This document shows positions 8,037 to 16,428 of a stretch of 64,000 nt of DNA, one piece after another. This DNA is from Clostridia bacterium (GTDB lineage: Bacteria > Bacillota > Clostridia > Oscillospirales > CAG-272): contig JAFSMU010000004.1 in the NCBI GenBank assembly GCA_017447775.1, positions 35,096 to 99,095 on the forward strand, given 5' to 3'. Below the pieces are notes generated by a model, which had not been told where the DNA came from, ran no database searches, and worked only from the letters and a program-made list of their open reading frames with translations. Every line of letters begins with the position of its first letter. The stretch's first letter is position 1. Both the position numbers and the translations under genes were made by a program.

Positions 8037-9872
8037 ATGACAAGAAAGCAGAAAAAATCGCTTATCCGCATCATCGTATCCGCGGTGCTTCTCGGAGCGG
8101 CGTTCCTTATTCAAAAAACGGTCGACGCGCCGTTTTGGGTATATCTTTTGATATATCTTGTGCCGTATTTCACCGTCGGGTATGACGTACTTATAAAATC
8201 GGCGCGCAATATCGCGCACGGCGACGTCTTTGACGAAAACTTTCTTATGTCACTTGCGACTATCGGCGCGTTTTTCACGGGCGAGTACGTTGAGGCGGTG
8301 TTCGTCATGCTGTTTTATCAGGTCGGCGAGCTATTCCAAAGCATCGCCGTCGGCAAGAGCCGTAAATCGATCTCGGCGCTTATGGATATCCGTCCCGACA
8401 GCGCGTGCGTTGTGCGCGGCGGAGAGGAGTGCGTCGTTTCTCCCGATGAGGTCGAGGTCGGCGAGATAATTCTCGTGCGCCCGGGCGAAAAAGTGGCTAT
8501 CGACGGCGTTGTCGTCGAGGGCAAAAGCTCGCTCGATACGTCGGCACTGACGGGCGAGAGCGTTCCAGTAAACGTTTTGACAGGGGACGCCGTCATCAGC
8601 GGCAGTATAAACAAAACCGGCGTTATTAAGATCAGAACGACAAAGCCTTTCGGCGAGTCGACAGTATCAAAGATACTCGAGCTTGTCGAGAACGCAAGCT
8701 CCAAAAAGGCGCGCACGGAAAACTTCATCACGCGCTTTTCAAAAATATACACCCCCGCCGTCGTCGGCGCGGCGGTGCTTATCGCGCTTGTCCCGTCGCT
8801 CATAACGGGACAGTGGAGCGAGTGGATACACCGCGCTCTTATATTCCTCGTCGTGTCTTGCCCGTGTGCGCTTGTGATCTCCGTCCCGCTTGCATACTTT
8901 GCGGGCATCGGCGGCGCGTCATCTCAGGGAATACTTATAAAAGGCTCGAACTATCTTGAAGCACTCGCAAAAACGGGATGCGTCGTGTTCGATAAAACGG
9001 GAACGCTTACAAAGGGCGTGTTCCGCGTAACGAGCGTTTCGCCTGTCGGCGTGTCGGATGACGAACTGCTTTACCTTGCCGCGTCGGCGGAGAAGTACAG
9101 CACGCACCCGATCGCACTTTCGCTGCGCGAAAAATGCGAAAAGACCGCCGAACCTACCGACGTGCGCGAGGTATCGGGCGAGGGAGTCGAGGCGAGCGTT
9201 GACGGCGCCGCCGTCGCTTGCGGCAACGCAAGAATGATGAAACGGCTCGGCGTAAACGCACCCGAGGTCGACGCTGCCGGCACTGTCGTTTACGTTGCGG
9301 CAGACGGCAAATTCATCGGTCATATCGTCATTTCCGACGAGATCAAGCCCGACAGCGCCGAGGCTGTCCGCGCTTTGCGCGATGGCGGCATCGGTACGGT
9401 CATACTCAGCGGGGACAAAAAGAGCGCCGTTGACAAGGCCGCGTGTGAGATCGGAGTCGACGCATCGTATTCGGAGCTTTTGCCCGAGGGTAAGGTCGAT
9501 ATGATGGAAAAGATAATATCCGAGTCGGCGGGCAAGGTCGCGTTTGTCGGGGACGGCATCAACGACGCGCCTGTGCTTATGCGTGCCGACGTCGGTATCG
9601 CCATGGGCGCGCTCGGAAGCGACGCCGCGATAGAAGCGGCTGACGTCGTTCTGACGGACGACCGCCCGTCAAAAATACCGAAGGCGATAAAGATATCCCG
9701 CAAAACGACGGCGATAGTAAAGCAGAACATCATCTTCTCGCTTATCGTCAAGGGCGCGGTGCTTGTGCTCGGCGCGCTCGGGATAGCTCCGATGTGGGCG
9801 GCGGTGTTCGCCGACGTCGGCGTTGCCGTGATAGCGATACTGAACTCCATCCGCGCGATGAAAATAAAATAA
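8037..9872 (+). CDS. P1B-type heavy-metal-translocating ATPase (Zn/Cd/Pb)
   Basis: A 611-residue metal-export pump. Motifs: TGES actuator, membrane Cys-Pro-Cys in SCPCAL near residue 278, phosphorylation site DKTGT near 318, an HP motif in STHPIA, and hinge GDGINDAP. The membrane helices flanking CPC and the C-terminal Asp in FADVGVA fit the P1B-2 Zn/Cd/Pb group (CadA/ZntA). It is shorter than CadA because the N-terminal HMA domain is encoded by the gene just upstream. It is the last gene of the operon and is followed by a strong terminator. Confidence 0.95.
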   Translation: MTRKQKKSLIRIIVSAVLLGAAFLIQKTVDAPFWVYLLIYLVPYFTVGYDVLIKSARNIAHGDVFDENFLMSLATIGAFFTGEYVEAVFVMLFYQVGELFQSIAVGKSRKSISALMDIRPDSACVVRGGEECVVSPDEVEVGEIILVRPGEKVAIDGVVVEGKSSLDTSALTGESVPVNVLTGDAVISGSINKTGVIKIRTTKPFGESTVSKILELVENASSKKARTENFITRFSKIYTPAVVGAAVLIALVPSLITGQWSEWIHRALIFLVVSCPCALVISVPLAYFAGIGGASSQGILIKGSNYLEALAKTGCVVFDKTGTLTKGVFRVTSVSPVGVSDDELLYLAASAEKYSTHPIALSLREKCEKTAEPTDVREVSGEGVEASVDGAAVACGNARMMKRLGVNAPEVDAAGTVVYVAADGKFIGHIVISDEIKPDSAEAVRALRDGGIGTVILSGDKKSAVDKAACEIGVDASYSELLPEGKVDMMEKIISESAGKVAFVGDGINDAPVLMRADVGIAMGALGSDAAIEAADVVLTDDRPSKIPKAIKISRKTTAIVKQNIIFSLIVKGAVLVLGALGIAPMWAAVFADVGVAVIAILNSIRAMKIK

Positions 9873-9903
9873 AAAACCGCCTGCTTTTGCAGGCGGTTTT
9901 TTT
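9871..9903. terminator. Bidirectional terminator
   Basis: AACCGCCTGC-tttt-GCAGGCGGTT with A and T runs on both sides. It serves the metal operon and the convergent esterase gene. Confidence 0.92.
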
Positions 9904-9908
9904 GTAAC

Positions 9909-10739
9909 TCAAAGTTTTTTCAAGAAAGTCACCGCGTCCTCAAACCAGCGAGCGACGTACGGCTCCTCGCGGCGAACTCCTGTGCAAACAATGTCGTTTG
10001 CAAGGGAAAGTCCGTGCCCGCCCTCTGGATAAACGTGAAGCTCAAACGGTATCTTGTTGTCTGCAAGATTCTGGCAGAGCATAAGCGAGTTCTGCACGGG
10101 TACGGTGGTGTCCGGCGTTGTGTGCCACACAAACATCGGGCAGGTACGCTCGTCAACGTGCTTGTGTACCGAAACGGCGTCAAGCACGACGCTATCGGCG
10201 TTTTCCGAATTTTTCATACCGACGATGTTGTCGATCGATCCGCGGTGTGCATATTTGCCCGCGTCGATAACGGGGTACGCAAGAACGGCGCCGTTTACTT
10301 TGTTGTATCCGTACGGCATATCTATCGCGTCGTAAACGTAGCTTTCGTGCCACATCGTCGCAAGCGCTCCCGCAAGATGGCCGCCGGCGGAAAAGCCTAT
10401 GGTGAATAATTTATCGGCGTCTATTTTGAATTTTTCCGCGTTGTCGCGAATGAACTTGACAGCCAGCGACGCGTCGATAAGCGGCGACGGCCACTTAGCT
10501 TTCTCACCGAGAGAATAGAACAAAACAAACGCGTTGAACCCGCGCGCCGCAAACGCCAGCGCCATCGGATCGCCCTCGCGGTCAGAGCAGAACGAATACC
10601 CGCCGCCGGGGATTATAAGTATCGCGCGGCGCTTTTCGTTGAACGGTATCTCGCGCGACTGCGGCGCGATGTAGCTCACAAGGCGCACTCCGTCATTGTC
10701 GGGACGAATTGCAAATTCTTCTGTTTTTAAGTAGTTCAT
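9909..10739 (-). CDS. Alpha/beta hydrolase, acetyl-esterase type
   Basis: A 276-residue cytoplasmic hydrolase without a signal peptide. The oxyanion-hole strand is ILIIPGGGY near residue 43. The nucleophile elbow is GFSAGGHL (Ser about 116), and the acid and base lie in HTTPDTTVP and GGHGL. The pattern matches small carbohydrate or xylan acetyl-esterases of the BD-FAE type, which remove acetyl groups from oligosaccharides. GAAAGGAAA precedes the ATG. The hydrolase class is sure; the natural substrate is inference. Confidence 0.85.
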   Translation of the reverse strand: MNYLKTEEFAIRPDNDGVRLVSYIAPQSREIPFNEKRRAILIIPGGGYSFCSDREGDPMALAFAARGFNAFVLFYSLGEKAKWPSPLIDASLAVKFIRDNAEKFKIDADKLFTIGFSAGGHLAGALATMWHESYVYDAIDMPYGYNKVNGAVLAYPVIDAGKYAHRGSIDNIVGMKNSENADSVVLDAVSVHKHVDERTCPMFVWHTTPDTTVPVQNSLMLCQNLADNKIPFELHVYPEGGHGLSLANDIVCTGVRREEPYVARWFEDAVTFLKKL

Positions 10740-10755
10740 ATATTTTTCCTTTCTG

Positions 10756-11448
10756 TCAGTTTGATATCGTAATAAATCCGCCGTAATCGTAAAGCGCGCC
10801 GTCGCCCTCTATTATACAAACGCCCCTCTCGCGTAAAAATCTGCGTATCAAATCTCCGCTCGGGTGAGTGTCGAGCGAGCCGAAGAAAAACACCGTTGAC
10901 TCGTCGATATTGCCGCACGCGCCGCCGATAAATCCGTACTCGTACGGCGGCAGCATAACGTGCCCCTGCGAAATTTGAAGCGTCGCTATATGGCGCGCCG
11001 ACGTTTGACGGCAAATTCCCGCGTCGGCGCTGATAACGCCCCCGCCCGCAACGGCACACGCACAATGCGCGTAACCTTGATTTACGTTTACGATTTTGTA
11101 TCCGTGCTTTTCGGCGTATTCGCGAACACAGGACGAAAGCGACGCCTCACGGCAGAACAGATACTCGCCCGCGCAAAAAAAGTTCAGCGCGCAGTCAAGC
11201 GGGTATTTCTCCCCCGATGCGTCAAACGACGTGCGAAATGAAACGCCTGCTTTTTCAAGTGCCTCCGCTGTTTTTGTGTCTTTGTCGGAAATGAATATTT
11301 CATCCTCGACCTGCCCGATGATAGTGTCGGGATGCGCGCCGACGGGCAGGGGAATAACGCTTGACGCGGGCAGCCTTACGCACCGCCCGAAGCGCGCAAG
11401 CACGCGCTCGTACTTATCCGGGAAGGAGCCGTTTATAAGATAAAGCAT
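10756..11448 (-). CDS. DUF6873-like conserved protein
   Basis: A 230-residue soluble protein with no signal peptide. Conserved-looking features are NQGYAHCACAVAGGGVISADAGI in the middle (three small-residue-rich turns with two cysteines), HVMLPPYEYGFIGGACG, and ITISN at the end. I associate this pattern with DUF6873 of the guanidino-group-modifying-enzyme fold, but catalytic function is not established. It lies 16 bp upstream of the esterase on the same strand and probably shares its transcript. Confidence 0.65.
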   Translation of the reverse strand: MLYLINGSFPDKYERVLARFGRCVRLPASSVIPLPVGAHPDTIIGQVEDEIFISDKDTKTAEALEKAGVSFRTSFDASGEKYPLDCALNFFCAGEYLFCREASLSSCVREYAEKHGYKIVNVNQGYAHCACAVAGGGVISADAGICRQTSARHIATLQISQGHVMLPPYEYGFIGGACGNIDESTVFFFGSLDTHPSGDLIRRFLRERGVCIIEGDGALYDYGGFITISN

Positions 11449-11479
11449 AATGCGCTCTCTTTTCTGTTTTTGCTGTTAT

Positions 11480-11508
11480 ATTATAACAAATGAAGAACGA
11501 TAAGTCAA
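11480..11508 (-). promoter_or_regulatory. Promoter of the DUF6873-like/esterase unit
   Basis: Minus-strand TTGACT (11503-11508), 17-bp spacer, TATAAT (11480-11485). Confidence 0.75.
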
Positions 11509-11537
11509 TATCGCGCCAGCGTTTTTTGCATCCTCTC

Positions 11538-11566
11538 TTGACTTTGGGGCGTTTTTATGGTAAACT
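11538..11566 (+). promoter_or_regulatory. tRNA-Leu promoter
   Basis: TTGACT (11538-11543), 17-bp spacer, TAAACT (11561-11566), ten bases before the tRNA. Confidence 0.75.
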
Positions 11567-11576
11567 TACACTGCAC

Positions 11577-11660
11577 GCGGGCGTGGCGGAATTGGCAGAC
11601 GCGCCGGACTTAGGATCCGGTGGCTTACCCGTGCAGGTTCAACTCCTGTCGCCCGCACCA
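11577..11660 (+). tRNA. tRNA-Leu (anticodon TAG)
   Basis: A class II tRNA with encoded CCA. The acceptor stem GCGGGCG/CGCCCGC is fully paired. The anticodon loop CTTAGGA sits on the stem CCGGA/TCCGG. A variable arm and the T-loop TTCAACT are present. It reads CUN leucine codons. Confidence 0.96.
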
Positions 11661-11661
11661 G

Positions 11662-11691
11662 AAAAATCCACGCAAAAGCGTGGATTTTTCA
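11662..11691 (+). terminator. Terminator after tRNA-Leu
   Basis: AAAAATCCACGC-aaaa-GCGTGGATTTTT, a 12-bp stem with a T run directly after the tRNA CCA end. Confidence 0.9.
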
Positions 11692-11757
11692 GTTAGGATA
11701 TTGCGCTTTGCGCAGTTAGGCGAATATAATTTGACTGTCCCAAATGGACGATTTAAC

Positions 11758-11786
11758 TTGAAAAAATTGCAATTTTCATGTATAAT
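11758..11786 (+). promoter_or_regulatory. Promoter of the first GNAT gene
   Basis: TTGAAA (11758-11763), 17-bp spacer, TATAAT (11781-11786). Confidence 0.75.
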
Positions 11787-11821
11787 GTATCAAACCGAAA
11801 ACAGAATTAAGGATGATGGCG

Positions 11822-12301
11822 ATGATCAGATTTGATGAAATTACAAACAAAAATATTTGGAAAGTTTGCACACTTGAGCCTTTTGAACAGCAAAAGGATT
11901 TCGTTGCCGAAAACTTGCAAAGTCTTGCCGAGGCGTATGCTACGAGAAATGAAGGGAATAACGCTTTGCCTTTGGCGGTATATAACGACGATGTGCTTAT
12001 CGGATTTGTAATGATCGGCAAAGGAACCGTCGGAAACGAAGACGAGAGCGATCTCATTAAGGAAAACTATTGCTTATGGAGACTAATGATCGATAAAAAA
12101 TATCAAGGACAGGGATTTGGGAAACAGACGATAGACGCCGCAATAGCTTTGATCCGCACATTCCCGTTTGGCAAAGCAAAAAAAGTATGGCTGTCTTACG
12201 AGCCTGAAAATACCCGTGCAAAAGCCATATATCAAAAGTACGGTTTTGTTGAAAACGGCGAAATGTGCGGCAACGAGATCATAGCGGTGTATGATTTATA
12301 A
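11822..12301 (+). CDS. GNAT N-acetyltransferase (spermidine/BltD-like)
   Basis: A 159-residue acetyl-CoA-dependent acetyltransferase. The acetyl-CoA binding loop is QGQGFGKQT, preceded by LWRLMIDKKY and followed by WLSYEPENTRAKAIYQKYGF, a pattern shared with polyamine acetyltransferases such as BltD and PaiA. The ATG at 11822 gives a good distance to AAGGA (11809-11813); two in-frame ATGs at 11813 and 11816 are alternatives. It has its own promoter and terminator and is AT-richer than the core genes, which fits lateral acquisition next to the tRNA. The substrate is inferred from similarity only. Confidence 0.83.
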   Translation: MIRFDEITNKNIWKVCTLEPFEQQKDFVAENLQSLAEAYATRNEGNNALPLAVYNDDVLIGFVMIGKGTVGNEDESDLIKENYCLWRLMIDKKYQGQGFGKQTIDAAIALIRTFPFGKAKKVWLSYEPENTRAKAIYQKYGFVENGEMCGNEIIAVYDL

Positions 12302-12324
12302 ATTTCTGATTTTTTTGCGTAATG

Positions 12325-12356
12325 AACCCGGTTTGCTTTGCAAATCGGGTTTTTTC
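12325..12356 (+). terminator. Terminator of the first GNAT gene
   Basis: AACCCGGTTTGC-ttt-GCAAATCGGGTT, with one G-T pair, followed by a T run. Confidence 0.85.
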
Positions 12357-12566
12357 TGTTATGTTAGTTTTGAAAGTTACATCCGCAAAGCACGATTCCG
12401 ATTTACTATCACTCATTTTTGTGCTATAATTGTTTTTATGAAGCCGAAATGTAGGCGTTTACCCGCATTTCACCCAACCGACGATTGTTTTTCCCCAACT
12501 CAACCGTCAGTTCGTGTTATTTTTTGTCTTGTTCGGCTACAATGAAAGCGTAAGGAGGGCGGAAAA

Positions 12567-13187
12567 ATGGATCAGATCAAAATCGGAAAATTCATCGCGT
12601 CAAAAAGAAAAGAGCAAAATCTGACTCAGGCTCAGCTTGCGGAAAAGCTTGGGATCACAGACCGCGCGGTGTCAAAATGGGAAACGGGCAAATCATTGCC
12701 TGACGCATCCATAATGCTTGAGCTGTGCGAGATGCTCGGCATCACCGTAAACGATTTACTATGTGGGGAGGTAGTATCAATGGAAAACTATAATGAACAA
12801 ATGGAAAAAAGCATGATCGAAATGGTCAGGCAGAAAGAGCAATCCGACAAAAGACTTTTGATAATGGAGATAGTCGTCGGCCTGACTTCAACGATATTCT
12901 TATTTGCCATGCTTGCCGTGGGCACAATATTCATGATACTTGAAAAGCCAATCTGGGCGTTCATCCTGCCGGCCGGCGTTGGATTTATACAGTTCATTAT
13001 TTGTATGGCTTTCGCGATCCGCATCGAGCAGAAGGCGGGGTATTACGAATGCGGTCATTGCGGGTACAGATACGTTCCGAAATATTCAAGCGTATTATTT
13101 GCGATGCACGTTAATAGAACGCGCTATATGAAATGCCCGAAATGCGGCAAATCGTCATGGCAGAAGAAAAAAACGAGCATGGAATAA
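12567..13187 (+). CDS. XRE-family regulator with membrane segments and a C-terminal zinc ribbon
   Basis: A 206-residue protein with three parts. Residues 1-65 form a helix-turn-helix of the XRE type (LTQAQLAEKLGITDRAVSKWE). Two membrane helices follow (about 103-123 and 128-150). The tail is a zinc ribbon with Cys-x-x-Cys pairs at CGHCG and CPKCG. The DNA-binding domain would be tethered to the membrane. AAGGAGG precedes the ATG. A possible promoter has TATAAT at 12424-12429. No neighbouring gene identifies its target; the MATE exporter downstream is a candidate. Confidence 0.85.
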   Translation: MDQIKIGKFIASKRKEQNLTQAQLAEKLGITDRAVSKWETGKSLPDASIMLELCEMLGITVNDLLCGEVVSMENYNEQMEKSMIEMVRQKEQSDKRLLIMEIVVGLTSTIFLFAMLAVGTIFMILEKPIWAFILPAGVGFIQFIICMAFAIRIEQKAGYYECGHCGYRYVPKYSSVLFAMHVNRTRYMKCPKCGKSSWQKKKTSME

Positions 13188-13231
13188 AAGACGTTCCCGT
13201 CATCTATTGCTTTGATCCGCCGTATCTTAAC

Positions 13232-13266
13232 TAAAATAAAAAACCTCGCATATGCGAGGTTTTTTT
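13232..13266 (+). terminator. Terminator of the XRE gene
   Basis: AAAAAACCTCGCATATGCGAGGTTTTTTTT, a near-perfect palindrome with a T run. Confidence 0.88.
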
Positions 13267-13303
13267 TATTTATCCGAAAAATGCCGTTTTGTTCCAATAG
13301 ATA

Positions 13304-13332
13304 TTGACATTTTTATCCAAGGGCTGTATAAT
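13304..13332 (+). promoter_or_regulatory. MATE gene promoter
   Basis: TTGACA (13304-13309), 17-bp spacer, TATAAT (13327-13332). Transcription would start near 13339, leaving a leader of about 160 nt. Confidence 0.85.
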
Positions 13333-13338
13333 GAATAA

Positions 13339-13497
13339 CAACAAAACATTGGCGGGGAGTGAATTATTCCGCCGATTTTTCAGATGAACGGCTATGGATA
13401 ATTGCGTTGTCGCTATGAAAATGCAAGCGTTTTTGCCGCAAGTCGCAACGCTTCGCATTATGCGAGGCAAAAATAGTTTTAAGAGAGGGAAACTGTT
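13339..13497 (+). promoter_or_regulatory. Long structured 5' leader of the MATE gene
   Basis: This 310-base gap between genes holds the XRE terminator, the MATE promoter and a leader with pairable parts. GGCGG/CCGCC pair near 13351-13375. AATGCAAGCG pairs with CGCTTCGCATT. CTTCGCA-tta-TGCGAGG forms a competing hairpin sharing the same segment. Mutually exclusive pairings suggest attenuation or a riboswitch, but I recognise no known class and see no clear T-run terminator. Confidence 0.4.
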
Positions 13498-14910
13498 ATG
13501 GACGAAAAAACAAATGCCCAGCCAATTGACGAGAAAACAAGCGCGCTGACGCAAAATTTCTCGACAGGCAAGTTATTCAGGTACGTAATGCCCACGATCC
13601 TTGCGGTGCTGCTTGCGTCGCTTTACTCGATCGTTGACGGTATTTTCGTATCCAATTTCGGCGGAACGACGGCCTTTGCCGCGATCAACCAGGTTTCGCC
13701 GATTTTCATGATCATCGCCGCTATCGGCTTTATGTTCGGTACGGGCGGAAGTGCCCTTGTCGGCAAGATACTCGGCGAAGGCGATGAAAAGCGCGCAAAA
13801 GGTCTGTTTTCATTCTTTGCGTATGCGCTGATCGCCATCGGCGTCATTGCGTCGATTATTCTGTGGTTCACGATCGAACCGATCCTCAAAGCGCTCGGCG
13901 TTACTGAAACGATGATGCCGTTCTGCATTGCGTACAGCCACATCATAATTCCCGCGATAACGCTCTTCATGCTTCAATTCTTTTTCCAGAGCTTTCTTGC
14001 AACGGCAAAGAAGCCCGGACTCGGACTCCTCTTCACCGTTCTTGCAGGTATAACAAACGTCATAGGTGACGCTATCCTTGTCGGCGTCGTCGCAAAAGGC
14101 GATCCCATCAAAGCCGTTCAGGGCGCTGCGATCGCAACGACGTGCGGCCTGTTTATCGGCGGCGTTGTTCCTCTTATTTATTTTGCTTTCAAAAATAAGA
14201 GCCTGCTTCGCCTCGGAAAACCCGAAATGGACGGAAAAGCACTCGGCAAAGCCTGCGGCAACGGCTCATCCGAATTCTTCACAAATATTTCAGGCTCCAT
14301 TATCAACGTTGTATATAACAGCTTGTTCCTTTACATGATCGGCGATGTCGGCGTTGCCGCTTTCGGTACGGTCGGCTACGTAAACTCGATTTTCACCGCC
14401 ATAGCTTCGGGATTTGTGCTCGGCGTAACGCCGCTTATCTCATATAACTACGGCGCGGGCAATAAGGAAAACCTCAAAAACCTTTACACCAAGAGCTTAA
14501 CGATCGTGTTCCTGTTCAGCGCGGTGGCGACTGTCGTTATCGAAGCGCTGGCGCATCCGCTGGCAAGCGCGTTCTCGCACGGCGATGAGCAGCTTATGCA
14601 GATCACCATCGACGGCTTGTCGATATTCACGCTGTCGTTCTTGTTCAAAGGCATCCCGACGTTCGGTTCGGGACTGTTTACGGCGTTCAACAACGGGCGC
14701 GTTTCCGCGATCATTTCAATCGTAAGAACGCTTGTATTCAACCTGATCACAATCGTGGCGGTACCGCTTTTATTCTTCTTCATATTCGGAAAGAGCTACG
14801 AAGCGGCATTCTACGGCGTATGGTATTCAGTCGTATTCTCCGAGCTGCTTGCGACGATCATGACGTTCATGTTCCTCCGCAAATACAGGAGCAAATACAA
14901 CTACGCGTAA
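13498..14910 (+). CDS. MATE-family efflux transporter
   Basis: A 470-residue integral membrane protein with about twelve helices in two similar halves (YVMPTILAVLLASLYSIVDGIFVS opening the first, GNGSSEFFTNISGSIINVVYNSL the second). This is the MATE architecture of sodium- or proton-driven drug and metabolite exporters. A cytoplasmic tail of about 25 residues precedes the first helix. GAGAGGG lies ten bases before the ATG. It is transcribed alone from a strong promoter through a long leader. Substrate unknown. Confidence 0.93.
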   Translation: MDEKTNAQPIDEKTSALTQNFSTGKLFRYVMPTILAVLLASLYSIVDGIFVSNFGGTTAFAAINQVSPIFMIIAAIGFMFGTGGSALVGKILGEGDEKRAKGLFSFFAYALIAIGVIASIILWFTIEPILKALGVTETMMPFCIAYSHIIIPAITLFMLQFFFQSFLATAKKPGLGLLFTVLAGITNVIGDAILVGVVAKGDPIKAVQGAAIATTCGLFIGGVVPLIYFAFKNKSLLRLGKPEMDGKALGKACGNGSSEFFTNISGSIINVVYNSLFLYMIGDVGVAAFGTVGYVNSIFTAIASGFVLGVTPLISYNYGAGNKENLKNLYTKSLTIVFLFSAVATVVIEALAHPLASAFSHGDEQLMQITIDGLSIFTLSFLFKGIPTFGSGLFTAFNNGRVSAIISIVRTLVFNLITIVAVPLLFFFIFGKSYEAAFYGVWYSVVFSELLATIMTFMFLRKYRSKYNYA

Positions 14911-14923
14911 AACAAAAGCATTC

Positions 14924-14957
14924 AAGGCAGAACACCGCAAGGCGTTCTGCCTTTTTA
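14924..14957 (+). terminator. MATE gene terminator
   Basis: AAGGCAGAAC-accgcaaggc-GTTCTGCCTT followed by T's. Confidence 0.88.
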
Positions 14958-14973
14958 TTATCCGACAAAACGA

Positions 14974-15002
14974 TTGACTTGTCTTGATTTATATGCTATA
15001 CT
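14974..15002 (+). promoter_or_regulatory. Promoter of the small hydrolase gene
   Basis: TTGACT (14974-14979), 17-bp spacer, TATACT (14997-15002). Confidence 0.78.
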
Positions 15003-15034
15003 CAGATAAGATCACGCTCGGAAAGGTTTGAGAT

Positions 15035-15637
15035 ATGGACGCTGTAATTTATATTCACGGGCAAAACGGAAGCGCGTCTGAGGCGGAGCATTATAAACCG
15101 CTGTTTGAAAACGCGCACATTTTCGGCGTCGAGTACTGCGGCGTCACCCCGTGGGAAGCGGGAGAAGAAATACATAGATACGTTGCGGATATTGCGTCGG
15201 AATATGACAGAATTATACTTATTGCAAACAGCATCGGCGCATATTATTCAATGTGCGCCGATATTGAAAAGTTCATATCCCGCGCCTATTTTATCTCGCC
15301 TATCGTCGATATGGAAAAGCTTATCACCGATATGATGACGCGCGCCGACGTAACCGAGCGGGAGCTTTGCGAAAAGGGAAAGATCGTTACGGCGTCGGGC
15401 GACGTTTTGTCATGGAAATACCTGTGCTACGCGCGAAAAAATCACACGTCTTGGAGCGTTCCGACCGATATACTATACGCAGGCAAAGACAGCTTTACGT
15501 CAAGAGAAACGATCGCGTCTTTTGCAAAAGAACATCGCGCAAGCCTTACGGTTATGGATAATGGCGAGCATTGGTTCCATACTGACGCGCAGATGAAATT
15601 CCTTGACGGCTGGATCAGGGAAAAATCGGATAGTTAA
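15035..15637 (+). CDS. Small alpha/beta hydrolase
   Basis: A 200-residue soluble protein with a compact alpha/beta-hydrolase core. The first strand and oxyanion loop are VIYIHGQNGSA. The nucleophile elbow reads LIANSIGAYYS, with Ser in a degenerate N-S-I-G elbow (Ala-Asn in place of the first Gly). A late acid is in YAGKDSFTS and the histidine in NGEHWFH. Without a lid domain it resembles YqiA/serine-hydrolase-type esterases. The substrate is unknown. AAAGG precedes the ATG. Transcribed alone. Confidence 0.78.
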   Translation: MDAVIYIHGQNGSASEAEHYKPLFENAHIFGVEYCGVTPWEAGEEIHRYVADIASEYDRIILIANSIGAYYSMCADIEKFISRAYFISPIVDMEKLITDMMTRADVTERELCEKGKIVTASGDVLSWKYLCYARKNHTSWSVPTDILYAGKDSFTSRETIASFAKEHRASLTVMDNGEHWFHTDAQMKFLDGWIREKSDS

Positions 15638-15716
15638 GCCCACGGGCTTGATTATAATAAATTATCAGGAGAGTACTGTTTGAAAAAGTACAACACATCG
15701 GAGATTGTCGGCTGAC

Positions 15717-15750
15717 CGGGAGGTTTGCAGACAACCGAACAAACCTCCCG
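15717..15750 (+). repeat. Perfect 11-bp inverted repeat in the leader of the second GNAT gene
   Basis: CGGGAGGTTTG and CAAACCTCCCG flank a 12-base loop. There is no T run after the stem, so it is not an intrinsic terminator. It lies 43 bases before the GNAT start codon. Confidence 0.85.
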
Positions 15751-15792
15751 CCGAGTGGCAGTTGCAGTCAACAATTTACAGGAGGAAAAACA

Positions 15793-16419
15793 ATGGATAA
15801 AAATGACTACATAATTCGTTCTGAAGAGAAAAAAGACTACCGCGAGGTAGAAAAGCTTGTGCGCGAATCGTTTTGGAACGTATATCGCCCGGGCTGCCTT
15901 GAACATTACGTTATTCACAAGCTGAGGGATGACGCGGCTTTTGTAAAAGAGCTTGACTTTGTAATGGAGTATGGCGGCGTTCTTATCGGGCAGAATATGT
16001 TTATGAAAACGGTCATCGAAGCCGACGACGGCAGAACCGTACCCGTTCTCACAATGGGGCCGATCTGCATTTTGCCGGAGGTAAAACGACGCGGGTACGG
16101 AAAGATCCTGCTCGACTATTCTATAAAAAAGGCGACGGAAATGGGTTTTGGAGCCGTGCTTTTTGAAGGCAACATCGGTTTTTACGGCAAGTGCGGATTT
16201 GACTATGCCCGAAATTTCGGCATAAGGTATCACGATTTGCCCGATGGCGCCGACGACTCTTTCTTTTTGTGCAAAGAGCTGATACCGGGGTATCTCGACG
16301 GCGTCACGGGAGTTTATCAGACTCCGCGCGGCTATTACGTCGACGAGGCTGACGTTTATGAATTTGACAAAAGCTTTGCCCCAAAGCAAAAGTTGAAGCT
16401 CCCCGGGCAGATATTCTGA
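15793..16419 (+). CDS. GNAT-family N-acetyltransferase (YhbS-like)
   Basis: A 208-residue acetyltransferase. The N-terminal strand IIRSEEKKDYREVEKLVRESF and the acetyl-CoA site ILPEVKRRGYGKILLDYSI (R/Q-x-x-G-x-G/A variant RRGYGK) define the GNAT fold. FYGKCGFDYA gives the C-terminal signature, and an extra C-terminal extension of about 50 residues matches YhbS-like enzymes. AGGAGG precedes the ATG. It converges on pilT with a shared terminator. Substrate unknown. Confidence 0.88.
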   Translation: MDKNDYIIRSEEKKDYREVEKLVRESFWNVYRPGCLEHYVIHKLRDDAAFVKELDFVMEYGGVLIGQNMFMKTVIEADDGRTVPVLTMGPICILPEVKRRGYGKILLDYSIKKATEMGFGAVLFEGNIGFYGKCGFDYARNFGIRYHDLPDGADDSFFLCKELIPGYLDGVTGVYQTPRGYYVDEADVYEFDKSFAPKQKLKLPGQIF

Positions 16420-16428
16420 ACGAACAAC

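Noticed and set aside
11577..13266. Prophage or integrative element inserted at tRNA-Leu
   Set aside because: No integrase, no duplicated tRNA 3' end, and no phage structural genes are visible.
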